Below, in pieces: positions 20,120 through 31,085 of a DNA stretch of 64,000 nucleotides. The number at the start of each line of letters is the position of its first letter. Within the stretch, counting starts at the first letter, position 1. A program made the translations under genes and the position numbers. Source of the DNA: Burkholderiales bacterium (GTDB lineage: Bacteria > Pseudomonadota > Gammaproteobacteria > Burkholderiales > Burkholderiaceae_C). The stretch spans positions 62,001 through 126,000 of the forward strand of contig CANGHK010000003.1 in assembly GCA_947453625.1 (NCBI GenBank). The letters run 5' to 3'. The notes beneath the pieces were generated by a model. That model did no database searches. It worked only from the letters and a program-made list of their open reading frames with translations, and was not told where the DNA came from.

Positions 20120-20321
20120 GGCGCAAGGACGGTCGGATTGACCGGAAGAAGGTGAAACACCGCAACCATCGCGAGTGTAGGAGCGCAAGGGCGCAAAGCA
20201 CGCTGATTGACGGCCTGACGGCCCGTCACCGCGCTGTCGGGCGTGCACTATCGGGCATTTTTGCCGGGCAGTGCCGCGGCCGGCGCCGGCATCCTCCCAT
20301 GACCGACAAGAAGTACAGCCG

Positions 20322-20346
20322 AAAAAAAGCCGCCCTAAGGCGGCTT
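20322..20346 (-). terminator. Rho-independent terminator after the lipoprotein gene
   Basis: Minus strand AAGCCGCC-TTAG-GGCGGCTT running into a stretch of T residues, 23 bases beyond the stop of the Ala-rich lipoprotein gene. Confidence 0.85.
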
Positions 20347-20368
20347 GCTGCAATCGGTGAGAAGCCGA

Positions 20369-20581
20369 TTACTTGCTGGCGGCTTGCGCGGCGGCGCCGG
20401 CGGCAGCCGAAGCAGCAGCGTCAGCAGCCGGTGCGGCCGAAGCGGCGGCATCAGCAGCCGAAGCCGGGGCGGCAACCACCGGGGCCGGGGCCGGGGCGGG
20501 AGCAGGTGCTTCTTCCTTCTTGCCGCAAGCGGTCAAGGCGGCGGCAGCGATCAGGGCGGCAAACAGGATTGACTTGTTCAT
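20369..20581 (-). CDS. Small Ala/Pro-rich lipoprotein
   Basis: 70 residues. A lipoprotein signal peptide ILFAALIAAAALTAC ends in the lipobox LTAC, with the charged GKKEE after the lipidated cysteine. The rest is low complexity: an Ala-Pro repeat, then near-copies of AADAAASAAP. The SD GAGGA lies about six bases before the ATG. It has its own strong terminator and a symmetric site upstream, which suggests a well-expressed, independently regulated envelope component. The function is unknown; the tail may be a flexible spacer to the cell wall or outer membrane. Confidence 0.8.
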   Translation of the reverse strand: MNKSILFAALIAAAALTACGKKEEAPAPAPAPAPVVAAPASAADAAASAAPAADAAASAAAGAAAQAASK

Positions 20582-20600
20582 TTGTGTCCTCAGTGAAAAA

Positions 20601-20612
20601 TGTTGATCAACA
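20601..20612 (-). promoter_or_regulatory. Perfect 12-bp palindrome before the lipoprotein gene
   Basis: TGTTGATCAACA reads identically on both strands and lies 19 bases upstream of the ATG, in the leader or promoter. It is a candidate operator; the protein that might bind is unknown. Confidence 0.4.
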
Positions 20613-20704
20613 ACTCGAAAATAGGGATCCAACCCATCCAGCCAGAGCTGAAGTGTCAAGAAACCAGACCCAGAAAGCTCGAGCCCTTCTGGGGCTAGCC
20701 AAAA

Positions 20705-20710
20705 ATTATA
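20705..20710 (-). promoter_or_regulatory. Candidate -10 element for the lipoprotein gene
   Basis: A perfect TATAAT on the minus strand in an A+T-rich island, about 120 bases before the ATG. No good -35 hexamer is found 16-18 bases upstream, so this is tentative. Confidence 0.3.
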
Positions 20711-20730
20711 GCAAGACCTAGGGATGGCCC

Positions 20731-21245
20731 TTATAAACCCAGTGTTGTGGCCGGCCAAGCCGACTCGCAGCGTTGCAAAAAGTCTGCACATTCTTCGTGC
20801 ATGGCGGCAACACGCACCGAATCGGTGATCAGTTGCAGGCGCCAATCCGGCGCGTCCAGCCGCAGCGCGAGCACAGTGCCGACCCGCACAGCCGCAGGCC
20901 AGGCGCCAGCAGCCCGTCGGCGGGACGCCAGACCTCGATGCGGTGGGTCCAATCGCGCCGCCAGCGCGCGAATTTCGGGTGCAACCCGGCGATCGCCTCG
21001 AAATCCAGGCCGACGATGCGCAAGCACCGGCCCGCCGGCCGCAGCCAGCCGTCCAGGCTTTGCAGCACGGCAGGCTCGTCGAGCGGCCAGCCGGCAAACC
21101 GGTCGTCGAACATCAGCACCTCCCTGGGCGGCGGTGCCGACGCTGGACCCGGCTGCGCCGCACCCAGACTGCAGAGCATCAACCTCCACTGGGCGACGCA
21201 GGCGTCGCGCCCCTGCAGCACCGCGGGCGACAGCTGCGCGCTCAT
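20731..21245 (-). pseudogene. Frameshifted hypothetical gene downstream of roxA
   Basis: The frame starting MSAQLSPAVLQGRDACVAQW runs well through FDDRFAGWPLDEPAVL and RIEVWRPADGLLAPGLRL. It then turns into an implausible Cys/Arg-rich tail with a stop at 20,829. From about base 20,895 the adjacent frame reads GTVLALRLDAPDWRLQLITD followed by SVRVAAMHEECADFLQRC to a stop at 20,731. The change corresponds to one missing base (or two extra) near 20,885-20,905. Together the parts give about 170 residues, possibly a PLD-like domain of unknown function, unverified. It follows roxA by 14 bases. It may be a true pseudogene or an assembly error. Confidence 0.7.
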
Positions 21246-21259
21246 CCGGCGTGACCGGT

Positions 21260-22396
21260 TCAGGCGCTGGCGTGGACCCAGCCTGCGTCGGCCCAGTCGC
21301 CGAGCAGATCGCGCGCCTGCGCGCTCAGTTGGTGGCACTCGGCGGCACTCAGTTGCCGCTGGTCGGCCAGGCCGTGCATCAGGCGGGCATCGCGTCCGCC
21401 GGCGACAAAAGACTCGCCGTTGATGAACACATGCCAGGCGTCGTAGACCATGCGGGTGCGCCGGTCGAGCCGCACGCCGCTGCCGGCGGCCAAGTGCGGC
21501 CCCGGCTCGAACCAGACCCGCGGCTTGGGCTCGCTCATCAACACGCCCAGCGCGTGGTCCAGCGTCTTCGGGTCGGCCAGCGCACGCTGCAAAATCTTCT
21601 CGGCAAACTCGTGCAATCCGGCCGGCATCTGACCCGGGGTGGCGGTCGCGCCCTGCCGGGTGTCGCGGTACATCGCATCGCCGGTGTCGGGGGCCTCCAG
21701 GCTGTCGGCGATCTCGTGCAGCAGTTCCTGCGCCAGCGTGGTGGCGGTGGCCGCCCGGAAGCCCACCGAGCAGGTCATGCACTCGCCCACCGCCACGCCG
21801 TCATGGCCCCACAACGGCGGCAGGTAGAGCATGTCGCCGGGCTCGAGCAGCCACTCTTCGGTGGGCTGGAAATTGGCCAGGATGCGCACCGGCAGGCCGG
21901 GCACCAGGCTGCGGTCGGCCACCGGCCCGATGCGCCAGCGCCGTTGGCCCTGCACCTGCAGCAGGAACACGTCGTAGGAGTCGAGGTGCGGCCCGACGCC
22001 GCCGCCATCGCTGGCCCAGGAGATCATCAAGTCGTCGAGCCTGGCCTCGGGCACGAAACGGAACGGCGCCAGCATGTCGTGCGCCGGTTGCCAGTGCAGG
22101 TCCAGCCCCTGCAGCAGCAGCGTCCAGCTCGGCTTGCTCACCGGCGGCAGCGAGCGGCGTGTGAACGGGCCATGGCGCAGCCTCATGTTCGCGTCCAGCG
22201 GACCGTCGAAGCGGGTCAGCAGGCGCGACTCGACGCCCTCGGCGCCGGCCAGGTCGAACATCGCGGCACGGCCGATCGGCGGACGAACGCCGGGCCAGGC
22301 CTGGCGCACCAGCAAGGGCTTCTTCTGCCAGTGACGGCGCATGAACTGGGCTGGGGACAAGCCCCCCAGCAGGGGCAGCGGTAGGGTGACATCCAT
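21260..22396 (-). CDS. roxA: Ribosomal protein L16 arginine hydroxylase (JmjC-type cupin)
   Basis: Fe(II)/2-oxoglutarate oxygenase of 378 residues; the E. coli homologue YcfD/RoxA hydroxylates an arginine of ribosomal protein L16. The metal triad is visible: H-x-D in GGGVGPHLDSYDVFLLQV and the distal His in LPPLWGHDGVAV. The N-terminal signature QFMRRHWQKKPLLVRQA and the C-terminal winged-helix-like dimer region are present. The ATG giving MDVTLPLPLLGG was chosen over an upstream start. It is divergent from slyD with 64 bases between. Confidence 0.92.
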   Translation of the reverse strand: MDVTLPLPLLGGLSPAQFMRRHWQKKPLLVRQAWPGVRPPIGRAAMFDLAGAEGVESRLLTRFDGPLDANMRLRHGPFTRRSLPPVSKPSWTLLLQGLDLHWQPAHDMLAPFRFVPEARLDDLMISWASDGGGVGPHLDSYDVFLLQVQGQRRWRIGPVADRSLVPGLPVRILANFQPTEEWLLEPGDMLYLPPLWGHDGVAVGECMTCSVGFRAATATTLAQELLHEIADSLEAPDTGDAMYRDTRQGATATPGQMPAGLHEFAEKILQRALADPKTLDHALGVLMSEPKPRVWFEPGPHLAAGSGVRLDRRTRMVYDAWHVFINGESFVAGGRDARLMHGLADQRQLSAAECHQLSAQARDLLGDWADAGWVHASA

Positions 22397-22460
22397 CCGG
22401 CGATTGTCGCCGCGGCCCACACCGCAAGGCCGGCAGCGGCGGATATGCGATCATGCTTTG

Positions 22461-22982
22461 ATGTTGATCACTGCACCCTGCGTCGTCAGCCTGACCTGGC
22501 GCCTGGCCGATGGCCAGGGCGAGGCCATTGACGACCTCACCGAGCCGCTTGAATTCTTCTTCGGCGGCCATGACCTGCTGCCCAAGGTCGAAGAAGCGCT
22601 GGCCGGCCACCGCACCGGCTACGCCGTCGACCTGCACCTGGAACCCGAGCATGGTTTCGGCGACTACGACCCGGCGCTGGTGTGCTTCGAGGACCGCGCG
22701 GTCTTCTCCGAGCACATCGAGACAGGCATGCAGTTCGACGGCCTGCCCGAGGGTGCGGCCACCACCGGCATGAAGCCCGACGCGATCTACACGGTCACCG
22801 AGATCTACCCGGAGCATGTGGTGCTGGACGGCAACCACCCGCTGGCCGGCATGGCGCTGCGCCTGGCCGTCAAGGTCTGCGGCGTGCGCGAGGCCACGGC
22901 CGAGGAACTGGAAGCCTTGACCGTGTCGGACAGCGCGCTGAGCGTGGTGTCGACCGTGCCACCGTCTGCCCAGATTCATTGA
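22461..22982 (+). CDS. slyD: SlyD-like FKBP peptidyl-prolyl isomerase
   Basis: FKBP-type prolyl isomerase and chaperone of 173 residues. The FKBP segments FFFGGHDLLPKVEEALAG and EHGFGDYDPALV are present, with an insert-in-flap domain between the two FKBP halves (MQFDGLPEGAATTGMKPDAI). It lacks the His/Cys-rich metal-binding tail of E. coli SlyD and ends instead in a Ser/Thr/Val-rich tail. Nickel delivery is therefore less likely than folding assistance. Confidence 0.88.
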   Translation: MLITAPCVVSLTWRLADGQGEAIDDLTEPLEFFFGGHDLLPKVEEALAGHRTGYAVDLHLEPEHGFGDYDPALVCFEDRAVFSEHIETGMQFDGLPEGAATTGMKPDAIYTVTEIYPEHVVLDGNHPLAGMALRLAVKVCGVREATAEELEALTVSDSALSVVSTVPPSAQIH

Positions 22983-23031
22983 TCCAGATCCATTGACCCA
23001 GCGCCATTGACAGCGCGGCGGCCGTGCGCCG

Positions 23032-23493
23032 TCAGGTCTGGCCGGTGGATCCGAATCCGCCCTCGCCGCGCTGGCTGGCGCCGAAATCATCGACCTGCCG
23101 GAACTGCGCCTGCAGCACCGGCACGATCACCAGTTGCGCCAGGCGCTCCATGGGCTCTAGCGTGAACGCGGTCTGGCCGCGGTTCCAGCAACTCACCATC
23201 AGCGGGCCCTGGTAGTCGCTGTCGATCAGGCCGACCAGGTTGCCCAGCACGATGCCATGCTTGTGGCCGAGGCCCGAGCGCGGCAGGATCAACGCGGCCA
23301 GGCCGGGGTCGGCGATGTGGATCGCCAGGCCGGTAGGGATCAGCACGGTCTGGCCGGGTTCGATCACCAGCGCGGCGTCCAGGCAGGCCCGCAGGTCCAG
23401 CCCGGCGCTGCCCGGCGTGGCGTAGGCCGGCAAGTGGGCGGCCATGCGCGGGTCCAGCACTTTCAAGTCGATCGGGCTCAGGTTTGGATTCAT
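23032..23493 (-). CDS. dut: Deoxyuridine triphosphate nucleotidohydrolase
   Basis: Trimeric dUTPase of 153 residues that hydrolyses dUTP to dUMP and pyrophosphate, keeping uracil out of DNA and feeding thymidylate synthesis. All five family motifs can be followed: [51 protein letters not shown] and the C-terminal [10 protein letters not shown]. Its start overlaps the coaBC stop as ATGA, the usual coaBC-dut arrangement. Confidence 0.97.
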   Translation of the reverse strand: MNPNLSPIDLKVLDPRMAAHLPAYATPGSAGLDLRACLDAALVIEPGQTVLIPTGLAIHIADPGLAALILPRSGLGHKHGIVLGNLVGLIDSDYQGPLMVSCWNRGQTAFTLEPMERLAQLVIVPVLQAQFRQVDDFGASQRGEGGFGSTGQT

Positions 23494-24722
23494 GCCACCG
23501 CCTGCAGTCGCTGGGCGATCTCGCGCACCAGTTCGCGCGCCAGGCTCAGTTTGTCGGCCGTGGCGAGCGCGCGCTCGCCCTCGGCATCGACCAGCAGCAA
23601 GGTGTTGTCGTCGCGACCGAAGGTGGCCGGCCCGAGGTTGCCCACCACCAGCGGCACGCTCTTGCGGACCAGTTTCTCGCGCGCGTGACGCGCCAGGTCC
23701 TGGCTCTCGGCAGCAAAGCCGACGCAGAACGGCGGCGGCACCAGACTGGCCACTGCCGCCAGGATGTCAGGGTTCTCGGTCATCACGAAGCCCGGCACGG
23801 CGCCGCTGCCGTCCTTCTTGATCTTGTGGTCAGCCGGACTGGCTGGCCGCCAGTCGGCCACCGCCGCGGTGGCGACAAACACATCCTGCCTGGCGGCCAG
23901 CGGCAGCACCGCATCGTGCATCTGCAGCGCGCTGCGCACGTCGATGCGCCGCACATGGCGCGGCGTGGCCAGGTGGACCGGGCCGGCCACCAACGTGACC
24001 AAGGCGCCGGCTTCCTGCGCCGCGCGGGCGATCGCAAAACCCATCTTGCCCGACGACAGGTTGGTGATGCCGCGCACCGGGTCTATGGCCTCGAAGGTCG
24101 GCCCGGCGGTGATCAGCACCCGCCGGCCGGCCAGCAGCTTGGGCTGGAAGAAGGCGATCAACTCATCACGCAGTTCGGTGGCCTCGAGCATCCGGCCGTC
24201 GCCGACCTCGCCGCAGGCCTGGTCGCCGGCCCCCGGCCCAAACAGCGTCGCACCATCGGCGCGCACCTGGTGGACATTGCGCCGGGTGGCCGGATGGGCC
24301 CACATCTCGCGGTTCATCGCCGGGGCCAGCAACAGCGGGCATTGCGCGATCGGGCGCGCCAGGCACAGCAGCGATAGCAACTCGTCGGCGCGACCCAGCG
24401 CCAGCTTGGCGATGAAATCGGCCGAGGCCGGCGCCACCAGGATCGCGTCGGCGTCCCGGCTCAGATTGATGTGCGCCATGTTGTTGGGCTCGCGCCCGTC
24501 CCATTGGCTGGTGGCCACGGGACGGCCGGACAAGGCCTGCATCGTCACCGGGGTGATGAAGGCCTGTGCGGCCTCGGTCATCACGACCTGGACGCTGGCG
24601 CCGGCCTTGTGCAGTTCGCGCACCAGTTCGGCCGACTTGTAGCAGGCGATGCCACCCGAAAGGCCGAGCACGATATGGCGGCCGCCCAGGGGCAGCGATT
24701 GATGCGGGGTGGGGATAGACAT
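23490..24722 (-). CDS. coaBC: Bifunctional phosphopantothenoylcysteine decarboxylase/synthase
   Basis: Coenzyme A biosynthesis enzyme of 410 residues that couples phosphopantothenate with cysteine (CoaB, C-terminal) and decarboxylates the product (CoaC, N-terminal, FMN-dependent). The CoaC half shows [18 protein letters not shown], the catalytic His in [20 protein letters not shown] and the cysteine in [13 protein letters not shown]. The CoaB half begins [20 protein letters not shown] with [10 protein letters not shown], followed by [11 protein letters not shown]. The start gives [20 protein letters not shown]. It is coupled to dut. Confidence 0.96.
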   Translation of the reverse strand: MSIPTPHQSLPLGGRHIVLGLSGGIACYKSAELVRELHKAGASVQVVMTEAAQAFITPVTMQALSGRPVATSQWDGREPNNMAHINLSRDADAILVAPASADFIAKLALGRADELLSLLCLARPIAQCPLLLAPAMNREMWAHPATRRNVHQVRADGATLFGPGAGDQACGEVGDGRMLEATELRDELIAFFQPKLLAGRRVLITAGPTFEAIDPVRGITNLSSGKMGFAIARAAQEAGALVTLVAGPVHLATPRHVRRIDVRSALQMHDAVLPLAARQDVFVATAAVADWRPASPADHKIKKDGSGAVPGFVMTENPDILAAVASLVPPPFCVGFAAESQDLARHAREKLVRKSVPLVVGNLGPATFGRDDNTLLLVDAEGERALATADKLSLARELVREIAQRLQAVA

Positions 24723-24778
24723 GGCCGGCAATGTAGCGCAAGCGCGCGGCTTGCCCGACGGCGCGCCGGCCAACCGAT

Positions 24779-25555
24779 TCAGGGCGTCGCCGCGCCGTGG
24801 CACTTCTTGTATTTCTTGCCGCTGCCGCAGGGGCAAGGGTCGTTGCGGCCCGGCGTGGGCTCGACGCGGCGGGTCTCGGGCTTGGCGCCATGCTCGAGCC
24901 AGTAGACGCGCAAGTCCTGCACGCCGAAGCAGGCCTCGTCGACCAGTTGGTCGCGCTCCAGCGTTTCGCCGGGGTAGTGGATCTGCACATGCTCGGCCAG
25001 GCTGGTCGGTGGCAGCATCAGCGCCAGCACGCGGCTCAGGCAGTCGTCGTACCAGCGGCCGTCGTCGGTGTCGAGGTCGGGATCGGGCCAATCGGCCGCA
25101 AAGGCCTCGATCGCCTCGGAGAAGCCTTCAGCCCATAGCGCGCCGGTGTTCAGCAGTTCATCCGCCTCCTCGGCCGTCATGTGGCCGCCAGCCACGATCT
25201 CGGCCCGGGCCGCGTCGTCGTAGCTCAGCATCAGCGGGGCCAGCCGCAAGTCTTCGGGCTGCTCGAGCAGCGACTCCGGGTCGAGCTGGCTGGCCAGAAC
25301 GTTCCAGCGCCCATTCAGCGCGGCCAGCGCCTGCTGCACGTCGGCGGGGTCGGCAAAAGCCCGCTCGAAGGTCTCGCCGAACATCGCCGGCAACCACTCG
25401 CTGGACGCGATCACCCGGCGGCTGGCGAGCAAGGCTGTCAGGTAACCGTCGACCCACTCCAGCGAGACATCGGCGCCGAAGCCGACCATGCGGTCACACA
25501 GTTGCTCCAAAGCTTCGATCTCGGCTTCGCTGCTGCTGCGCGCGACCCGGGTCAT
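24779..25555 (-). CDS. UPF0149 protein with C-terminal SEC-C metal-binding motif
   Basis: 258 residues. The N-terminal two thirds is a YecA/UPF0149-type helical domain ([28 protein letters not shown]). The last 25 residues form a SEC-C zinc finger, [17 protein letters not shown], as at the end of SecA. Proteins of this build are thought to bind the ribosome or SecB-like partners through the finger, but the role of this family is not established. The ATG chosen starts [19 protein letters not shown]. It lies 56 bases upstream of coaBC on the same strand. Confidence 0.85.
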   Translation of the reverse strand: MTRVARSSSEAEIEALEQLCDRMVGFGADVSLEWVDGYLTALLASRRVIASSEWLPAMFGETFERAFADPADVQQALAALNGRWNVLASQLDPESLLEQPEDLRLAPLMLSYDDAARAEIVAGGHMTAEEADELLNTGALWAEGFSEAIEAFAADWPDPDLDTDDGRWYDDCLSRVLALMLPPTSLAEHVQIHYPGETLERDQLVDEACFGVQDLRVYWLEHGAKPETRRVEPTPGRNDPCPCGSGKKYKKCHGAATP

Positions 25556-25774
25556 GACCGGCTCCCGTTCGTGCCATGCCCGGGCCGATCGGCGGTGGTG
25601 AGGGGCAGGGGCGCTTGCGGGGGCGTTTGTGGGATCGTCATGGCGGGTTTCCTCTGGCTTGCTTGTGCGGACGGGGATAGGTATGCAATTGTCGCCGCGC
25701 GCCCGGCCGGCGGCCAGCGGCGGGCCGGTGAACGACAATCACCCCTTGTCAGCCCACACGAACCGTAAAAAATC

Positions 25775-26047
25775 ATGAGCATGAAAAAGACCGATCTCGT
25801 CCGCCAACTCGAAAGCAAGCTCGAGGGTCAGCGGCAGCGGGCCGCCGTGCCGGGACGTTTTGCGCAAGACACCCACGCACCGATGGACCGCAAGGAGCAG
25901 CGGCGCATCGATGCCGCTGCCGGGCTGGTGCCCTTCGCCTGCAAGCTGCCGTCGACCCTGACCGCGCAACTCAGTGAGCGCGCCGCCAGCCATGCCGGCG
26001 GCATCAACGGCCTGGTGGCGGAACTGCTGTTGCGCAGCCTGGGCTGA
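25775..26047 (+). CDS. Small conserved hypothetical protein, 90 residues
   Basis: Starts MSMKKTDLVRQLESKLEGQ, highly charged in the first half, with PMDRKEQRRIDAAAGLVPFA in the middle and a short hydrophobic C-terminal helix (GLVAELLLRSLG). No signal peptide, no catalytic motif. The middle and C-terminus could be a small helix-turn-helix or ribbon-helix-helix fold, but this is a guess. It is transcribed alone, divergent from the UPF0149 gene and convergent with alaS. Confidence 0.65.
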   Translation: MSMKKTDLVRQLESKLEGQRQRAAVPGRFAQDTHAPMDRKEQRRIDAAAGLVPFACKLPSTLTAQLSERAASHAGGINGLVAELLLRSLG

Positions 26048-26059
26048 ACCTCGGCGAGA

Positions 26060-26082
26060 GGCCGCCAGCTCAGGCGGCGGCC
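26060..26082. terminator. Hairpin between convergent genes
   Basis: GGCCGCC, nine bases, GGCGGCC lies between the stop of the 90-residue gene and the stop of alaS. There is no T tract on either side, so termination is plausible but not classic. Confidence 0.4.
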
Positions 26083-26095
26083 TGGCGGGCGGCGC

Positions 26096-28762
26096 TCAGA
26101 GCCGCTCACCCACCCAGCCCGCCACCGCCGCCAATGCCTGCGGCAGCTTGTCGGGCTCAGTGCCGCCGGCCATCGCCAGGTCGGGCTTGCCACCGCCCTT
26201 GCCACCGACCTGGCTGGCGACGAAGTTGACCAGTTCGCCGGCCTTCAAGCGGGCTCCGGGCCGGGCCAGCAGGTCGGCGGTGACCCCGGCGACCAGTTGC
26301 ACACGGCCGCCATCGACCACCGCCAGCACGATGGCCGCGCTCTTGAGCTTGTCGCGGAGCTTGTCCAGCGTGTCGCGCAAAGTCTTGGCATCGGCGCCGT
26401 TGAGCATCGCGGCCAGCACCTTGACCCCGCCGATGTCGACGGCTTGCGCCATCAACTCGTCGCCCTGGGCCGAGGCCAGCTTGCCCTTGAGCGCGGTGAT
26501 CTCCTTTTCCAGGCTGCGCACCTGGTCGAGCACCGCGCCCACCCGGGCCGGCAGTTCGGCCGGCGTGACCTTGAGATTGCCGGCCACGCTGCCGACGGTC
26601 GATTCCAACTGCTGCAGGTAAGCCAGCGCGTTGTCGCCGGTCACCGCCTCGACCCGGCGGATGCCGGCGGCCACGCCGGCTTCGGCAACGATCTTGAACA
26701 AGCCGATGTCGCCGGTGCGACCCACATGGGTGCCGCCACACAACTCCTTGCTCGAACCAATCGACAGCACCCGCACCGTCTCGCCGTATTTCTCGCCGAA
26801 CAGCATCATCGCGCCGCTGTTCTGCGCGTCGGCCAACGCCATCACCTGGGCGCTGGCGGCGGCATTGGCCAGGATCTCGGTGTTGACGATGGCCTCGACG
26901 CGTCGGATCTGCGCGGCGCTGACCGGCGCGTTGTGGGCAAAGTCGAAGCGGGTCCGCTCGGCGTTCACCAGCGAGCCCTTTTGCTGCACATGGTCGCCCA
27001 GCACCTCGCGCAGCGCCTTGTGCATCAGGTGGGTGGCGCTGTGGTTGCGCACCGTGCGGGCGCGCTGCTCGGTGTCGACCCGTGCGGCCAGGCTGTCGCC
27101 GACGGCGATCACGCCCTCCATCACCCGGCCCTCATGGCCGAACACGTCCGCCTGTATCTTGCTGGTGTCCTCGACCCGCACCCGGGCCACCGCGTTGCGC
27201 AGTTCGCCGGCGTCACCCGCCTGGCCGCCGCTCTCGGCGTAGAACGGCGTGTGGTCGAGCACGATCACGCAGTCGTCGCCGGCCTTGACGCTGGCCACGG
27301 CCGCGCCGTCGAGGTAGAGCGCGGTGACCTTCGCGGTCTCGCAGGCCAGTTGCTCGTAGCCGTGGAAGGTGGTGGGCGCGCCCTCGTAATGCAGTCCGGC
27401 GGCCATCTTGAACTTGGCGGCCGAGCGCGCCATCGTGCGCTGGCGGTTCATCGCGACATTGAAGCCCGCCTCGTCGACGGTCACGCCTCGCTCGCGGCAG
27501 ACATCACCGGTCAGGTCGACGGGAAAGCCGAAGGTGTCGTGCAGCTTGAAGGCGGTGTCGCCGTCTATCACCTTGGCACCGGCCGCCTCCCCCTGCGCCA
27601 AGGCCGACTCGAGAATCTCCATGCCGTTGTGGATGGTCAGGAAGAAGCGCTCCTCCTCGACCTTCAGCACCTCGGTGACGCGCGCCGCGGCGCGCCGCAG
27701 TTCCGGGTAGGCCTCGCCCATCTCGGCGTCGAGCGCGGCCACCAGGGTGTGGAAGAAGGGCTTGCGCGCGCCCAGCTTGTAGCCATGGCGGATGGCGCGG
27801 CGGGCAATGCGGCGCAGCACATAGCCCCGACCCTCGTTGCCCGGGATCACCCCGTCGGCCACCGTGAAGGCGCAGGCGCGGATATGGTCGGCAATGACCT
27901 TGAGCGACGGCGAATCCTTGTCGCAACCGCCCTCCACCGCTGCGCCGCCGCCAGCCGCGTCCACCGCCTGCTTGGCCGCCGCCAGCAGGCTGACGAACAA
28001 GTCGATCTCGTAGTTGCTGTGCACATGCTGCAGCACCGCGGCCAGTCGCTCCAGCCCCATGCCGGTGTCGACGCTGGGCTTGGGCAGCGGGTGCATCACA
28101 CCGTCCTCGGTGCGGTTGAACTGCATGAAGACGTTGTTCCAGATCTCGATGTAGCGGTCGCCGTCCTCGCCGGGCGAGCCGGGCGGGCCACCGGCGATCT
28201 CCGGGCCGTGGTCGAAGAAGATCTCGGTGCAGGGCCCGCAAGGCCCCGTGTCACCCATCATCCAGAAGTTGTCCGACGCATAGCGCGCGCCCTTGTTGTC
28301 GCCGATGCGCACGATGCGCTCGGCCGGCACGCCGATCTGCTGGTTCCAGATCGCATAGGCCTCGTCGTCCTCGGCATAGACCGTGACCCAGAGCTTGTCG
28401 GGCGGCAACTTGAAGTGGACGGTGAGCAGTTCCCAGGCAAAGCCTATCGCGTCCTGCTTGAAGTAGTCGCCGAAGCTGAAGTTGCCCAGCATCTCGAAGA
28501 AGGTGTGATGCCGCGCGGTGTAGCCGACGTTGTCCAGGTCGTTGTGCTTGCCACCGGCGCGTATGCATTTCTGGCTGGTGGTGGCGCGCGAATAGGGACG
28601 CTTGTCAAAGCCCAGGAACACGTCCTTGAACTGGTTCATGCCGGCGTTGGTGAACAGCAGCGTCGGGTCGTCGCCCGGGATCACCGGTGATGAGGCCACG
28701 ATGGTGTGACCCTTGGACTCGAAGTACTTGAGGAAGGTGGAGCGGATTTCAGAAGCTTTCAT
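26096..28762 (-). CDS. alaS: Alanyl-tRNA synthetase
   Basis: Class II synthetase of 888 residues (E. coli 875) that charges tRNA-Ala and edits mis-charged serine or glycine. The start [20 protein letters not shown] is standard; an ATG four codons earlier is possible. The aminoacylation domain shows [18 protein letters not shown] and [17 protein letters not shown]. The editing domain carries the zinc-type [11 protein letters not shown] and [16 protein letters not shown]. The C-Ala domain at the end has the glycine-rich [15 protein letters not shown]. Transcribed alone, with the toxin-antitoxin pair 39 bases upstream on the same strand. Confidence 0.98.
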   Translation of the reverse strand: MKASEIRSTFLKYFESKGHTIVASSPVIPGDDPTLLFTNAGMNQFKDVFLGFDKRPYSRATTSQKCIRAGGKHNDLDNVGYTARHHTFFEMLGNFSFGDYFKQDAIGFAWELLTVHFKLPPDKLWVTVYAEDDEAYAIWNQQIGVPAERIVRIGDNKGARYASDNFWMMGDTGPCGPCTEIFFDHGPEIAGGPPGSPGEDGDRYIEIWNNVFMQFNRTEDGVMHPLPKPSVDTGMGLERLAAVLQHVHSNYEIDLFVSLLAAAKQAVDAAGGGAAVEGGCDKDSPSLKVIADHIRACAFTVADGVIPGNEGRGYVLRRIARRAIRHGYKLGARKPFFHTLVAALDAEMGEAYPELRRAAARVTEVLKVEEERFFLTIHNGMEILESALAQGEAAGAKVIDGDTAFKLHDTFGFPVDLTGDVCRERGVTVDEAGFNVAMNRQRTMARSAAKFKMAAGLHYEGAPTTFHGYEQLACETAKVTALYLDGAAVASVKAGDDCVIVLDHTPFYAESGGQAGDAGELRNAVARVRVEDTSKIQADVFGHEGRVMEGVIAVGDSLAARVDTEQRARTVRNHSATHLMHKALREVLGDHVQQKGSLVNAERTRFDFAHNAPVSAAQIRRVEAIVNTEILANAAASAQVMALADAQNSGAMMLFGEKYGETVRVLSIGSSKELCGGTHVGRTGDIGLFKIVAEAGVAAGIRRVEAVTGDNALAYLQQLESTVGSVAGNLKVTPAELPARVGAVLDQVRSLEKEITALKGKLASAQGDELMAQAVDIGGVKVLAAMLNGADAKTLRDTLDKLRDKLKSAAIVLAVVDGGRVQLVAGVTADLLARPGARLKAGELVNFVASQVGGKGGGKPDLAMAGGTEPDKLPQALAAVAGWVGERL

Positions 28763-28801
28763 CGGGGCACCCAAGGCTGGCAGGGGTCAAAAGAGGCTGT
28801 T

Positions 28802-29643
<842 letters not shown>

Positions 29644-29722
29644 TTATGGTTGGCGATTTTCGACCGCCCGGCTTGACCGGGCCGTCGCCGCATCCGATTA
29701 CCTGCCTCAAAGGACCGCCACC

Positions 29723-30904
29723 ATGGCCAGCCACGCCAAATTCACCTGGGACGACCCGCTCCAGCTCGACAGCCAGCTCAGCGACGACGAGCGCGCGGTG
29801 CGCGACGCGGCGCATGCCTACTGCCAGGACAAGCTCGCGCCGCGCGTGCTGGAAGCCTTCCGGCACGAGAAGACCGACCGCGCGATCTTCAACGAGATGG
29901 GCGAGCTGGGTCTGCTGGGCAGCACCATCCCCGAGGCCTATGGCGGCGCCGGGCTGAACTATGTCTGCTACGGGCTGGTGGCGCGCGAGGTAGAGCGCGT
30001 CGATTCGGGCTACCGCTCGATGATGAGCGTGCAGTCCTCGCTGGTGATGGTGCCTATCAATGAGTTCGGCACCGAGGCGCAGAAACAGAAATACCTGCCC
30101 AAGCTGGCGCGCGGCGAATGGGTGGGCTGCTTCGGCCTGACCGAGCCCAACCATGGCTCGGACCCCGGCAGCATGATCACCCGCGCCAAGAAAGTGGACG
30201 GCGGCTACAGCCTGTCGGGCGCCAAGATGTGGATCAGCAACTCGCCGATCGCCGACGTGTTCGTGGTCTGGGCCAAGGACGACGAGGGTGCGATCCGCGG
30301 CTTCATCCTGAACAAGGGTGCCAAGGGCTTGAGCGCCCCGACGATCCACAGCAAGGTCGGCCTGCGCGCATCGATCACCGGCGAGATCGTGATGGACGGG
30401 GTGTTCTGCCCCGAGGAAGACGCCTTCCCCGAGGTGCGTGGCCTGAAGGGCCCGTTCACCTGCCTGAACAGCGCGCGCTACGGCATCGCCTGGGGCGCGC
30501 TGGGCGCCGCCGAAGACTGCTTCCACCGTGCCCGTCAATACGTGATGGACCGCCAGCAATTCGGTCGCCCGCTGGCCGCGAACCAGCTGATCCAGAAGAA
30601 GCTTGCCGACATGATGACCGAGATCACGCTCGGCCTGCAGGGCTGTCTGCAACTGGGCCGGATGAAGGACGCCGGCACCGCGTCGGTCGAGATCACCTCG
30701 ATCATGAAGCGCAACAGCTGCGGCAAGGCGCTCGACATCGCCCGGATGGCGCGCGACATGCTGGGCGGGAACGGGATTTCGGACGAATACGGCGTGATCC
30801 GCCACATGGTCAACCTGGAGGTGGTCAACACCTACGAGGGCACGCATGACGTGCATGCGCTGATCCTGGGCCGCGCCATCACGGGCATCCCCGCATTTAG
30901 TTGA
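29723..30904 (+). CDS. gcdH: Glutaryl-CoA dehydrogenase
   Basis: FAD enzyme of 393 residues that oxidises and decarboxylates glutaryl-CoA to crotonyl-CoA. Features of the GCDH branch rather than other acyl-CoA dehydrogenases are [17 protein letters not shown] and [20 protein letters not shown], together with [16 protein letters not shown] and the C-terminal [20 protein letters not shown] with catalytic base Glu372. AAAGGA lies upstream of the ATG. The following CoA transferase gene supports a glutarate route (from lysine, tryptophan or benzoyl-CoA degradation). Its TGA stop is the beginning of a dispersed repeat. Confidence 0.93.
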   Translation: MASHAKFTWDDPLQLDSQLSDDERAVRDAAHAYCQDKLAPRVLEAFRHEKTDRAIFNEMGELGLLGSTIPEAYGGAGLNYVCYGLVAREVERVDSGYRSMMSVQSSLVMVPINEFGTEAQKQKYLPKLARGEWVGCFGLTEPNHGSDPGSMITRAKKVDGGYSLSGAKMWISNSPIADVFVVWAKDDEGAIRGFILNKGAKGLSAPTIHSKVGLRASITGEIVMDGVFCPEEDAFPEVRGLKGPFTCLNSARYGIAWGALGAAEDCFHRARQYVMDRQQFGRPLAANQLIQKKLADMMTEITLGLQGCLQLGRMKDAGTASVEITSIMKRNSCGKALDIARMARDMLGGNGISDEYGVIRHMVNLEVVNTYEGTHDVHALILGRAITGIPAFS

Positions 30905-31060
30905 TCCCCCCGAAGCGCCTGCGGCGCCCCACCTGGGGGGCCGAGCCCGGACGGGAAACAGTCCCTGCGGACTGTTTCCCGCCTGCGAGGGCCAGCCGAC
31001 ATGCTTGTCGACTGGCGCCGCCAATGGCCCGGCAAAGCCGGTTCCATGGCGTCCGTTTGA
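30902..31060 (+). repeat. Mosaic intergenic repeat, copy B
   Basis: Begins TGATCCCCCCGAAGCGCCTG on the gcdH stop and ends with GGCCCGGCAAAGCCGGTTCC, then ATGGCG. These end blocks match copy A at 6,797. The middle is different and strongly structured: a 13-bp perfect stem with loop CTGC at 30,952-30,981 (arms CGGGAAACAGTCC and its complement) and a second hairpin at 30,991-31,016 (GCCAG-x-CGACA, loop TGCT). No T tract follows either hairpin. It separates gcdH from the CoA transferase gene. Confidence 0.75.
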
Positions 31061-31085
31061 CCCCTACCTTGCGCCTGGAGTTGCT

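Noticed and set aside
20369..21097. Long minus-strand frame joining the roxA-downstream region to the lipoprotein
   Set aside because: The upstream part is Cys/Arg/Ala shadow in the wrong frame; a clear start with ribosome binding site and lipobox lies at 20,581.
26297..28690. Plus-strand open frame of 797 codons opposite alaS
   Set aside because: His/Ala/Gly-rich shadow of alaS, no recognisable motif or ribosome binding site.
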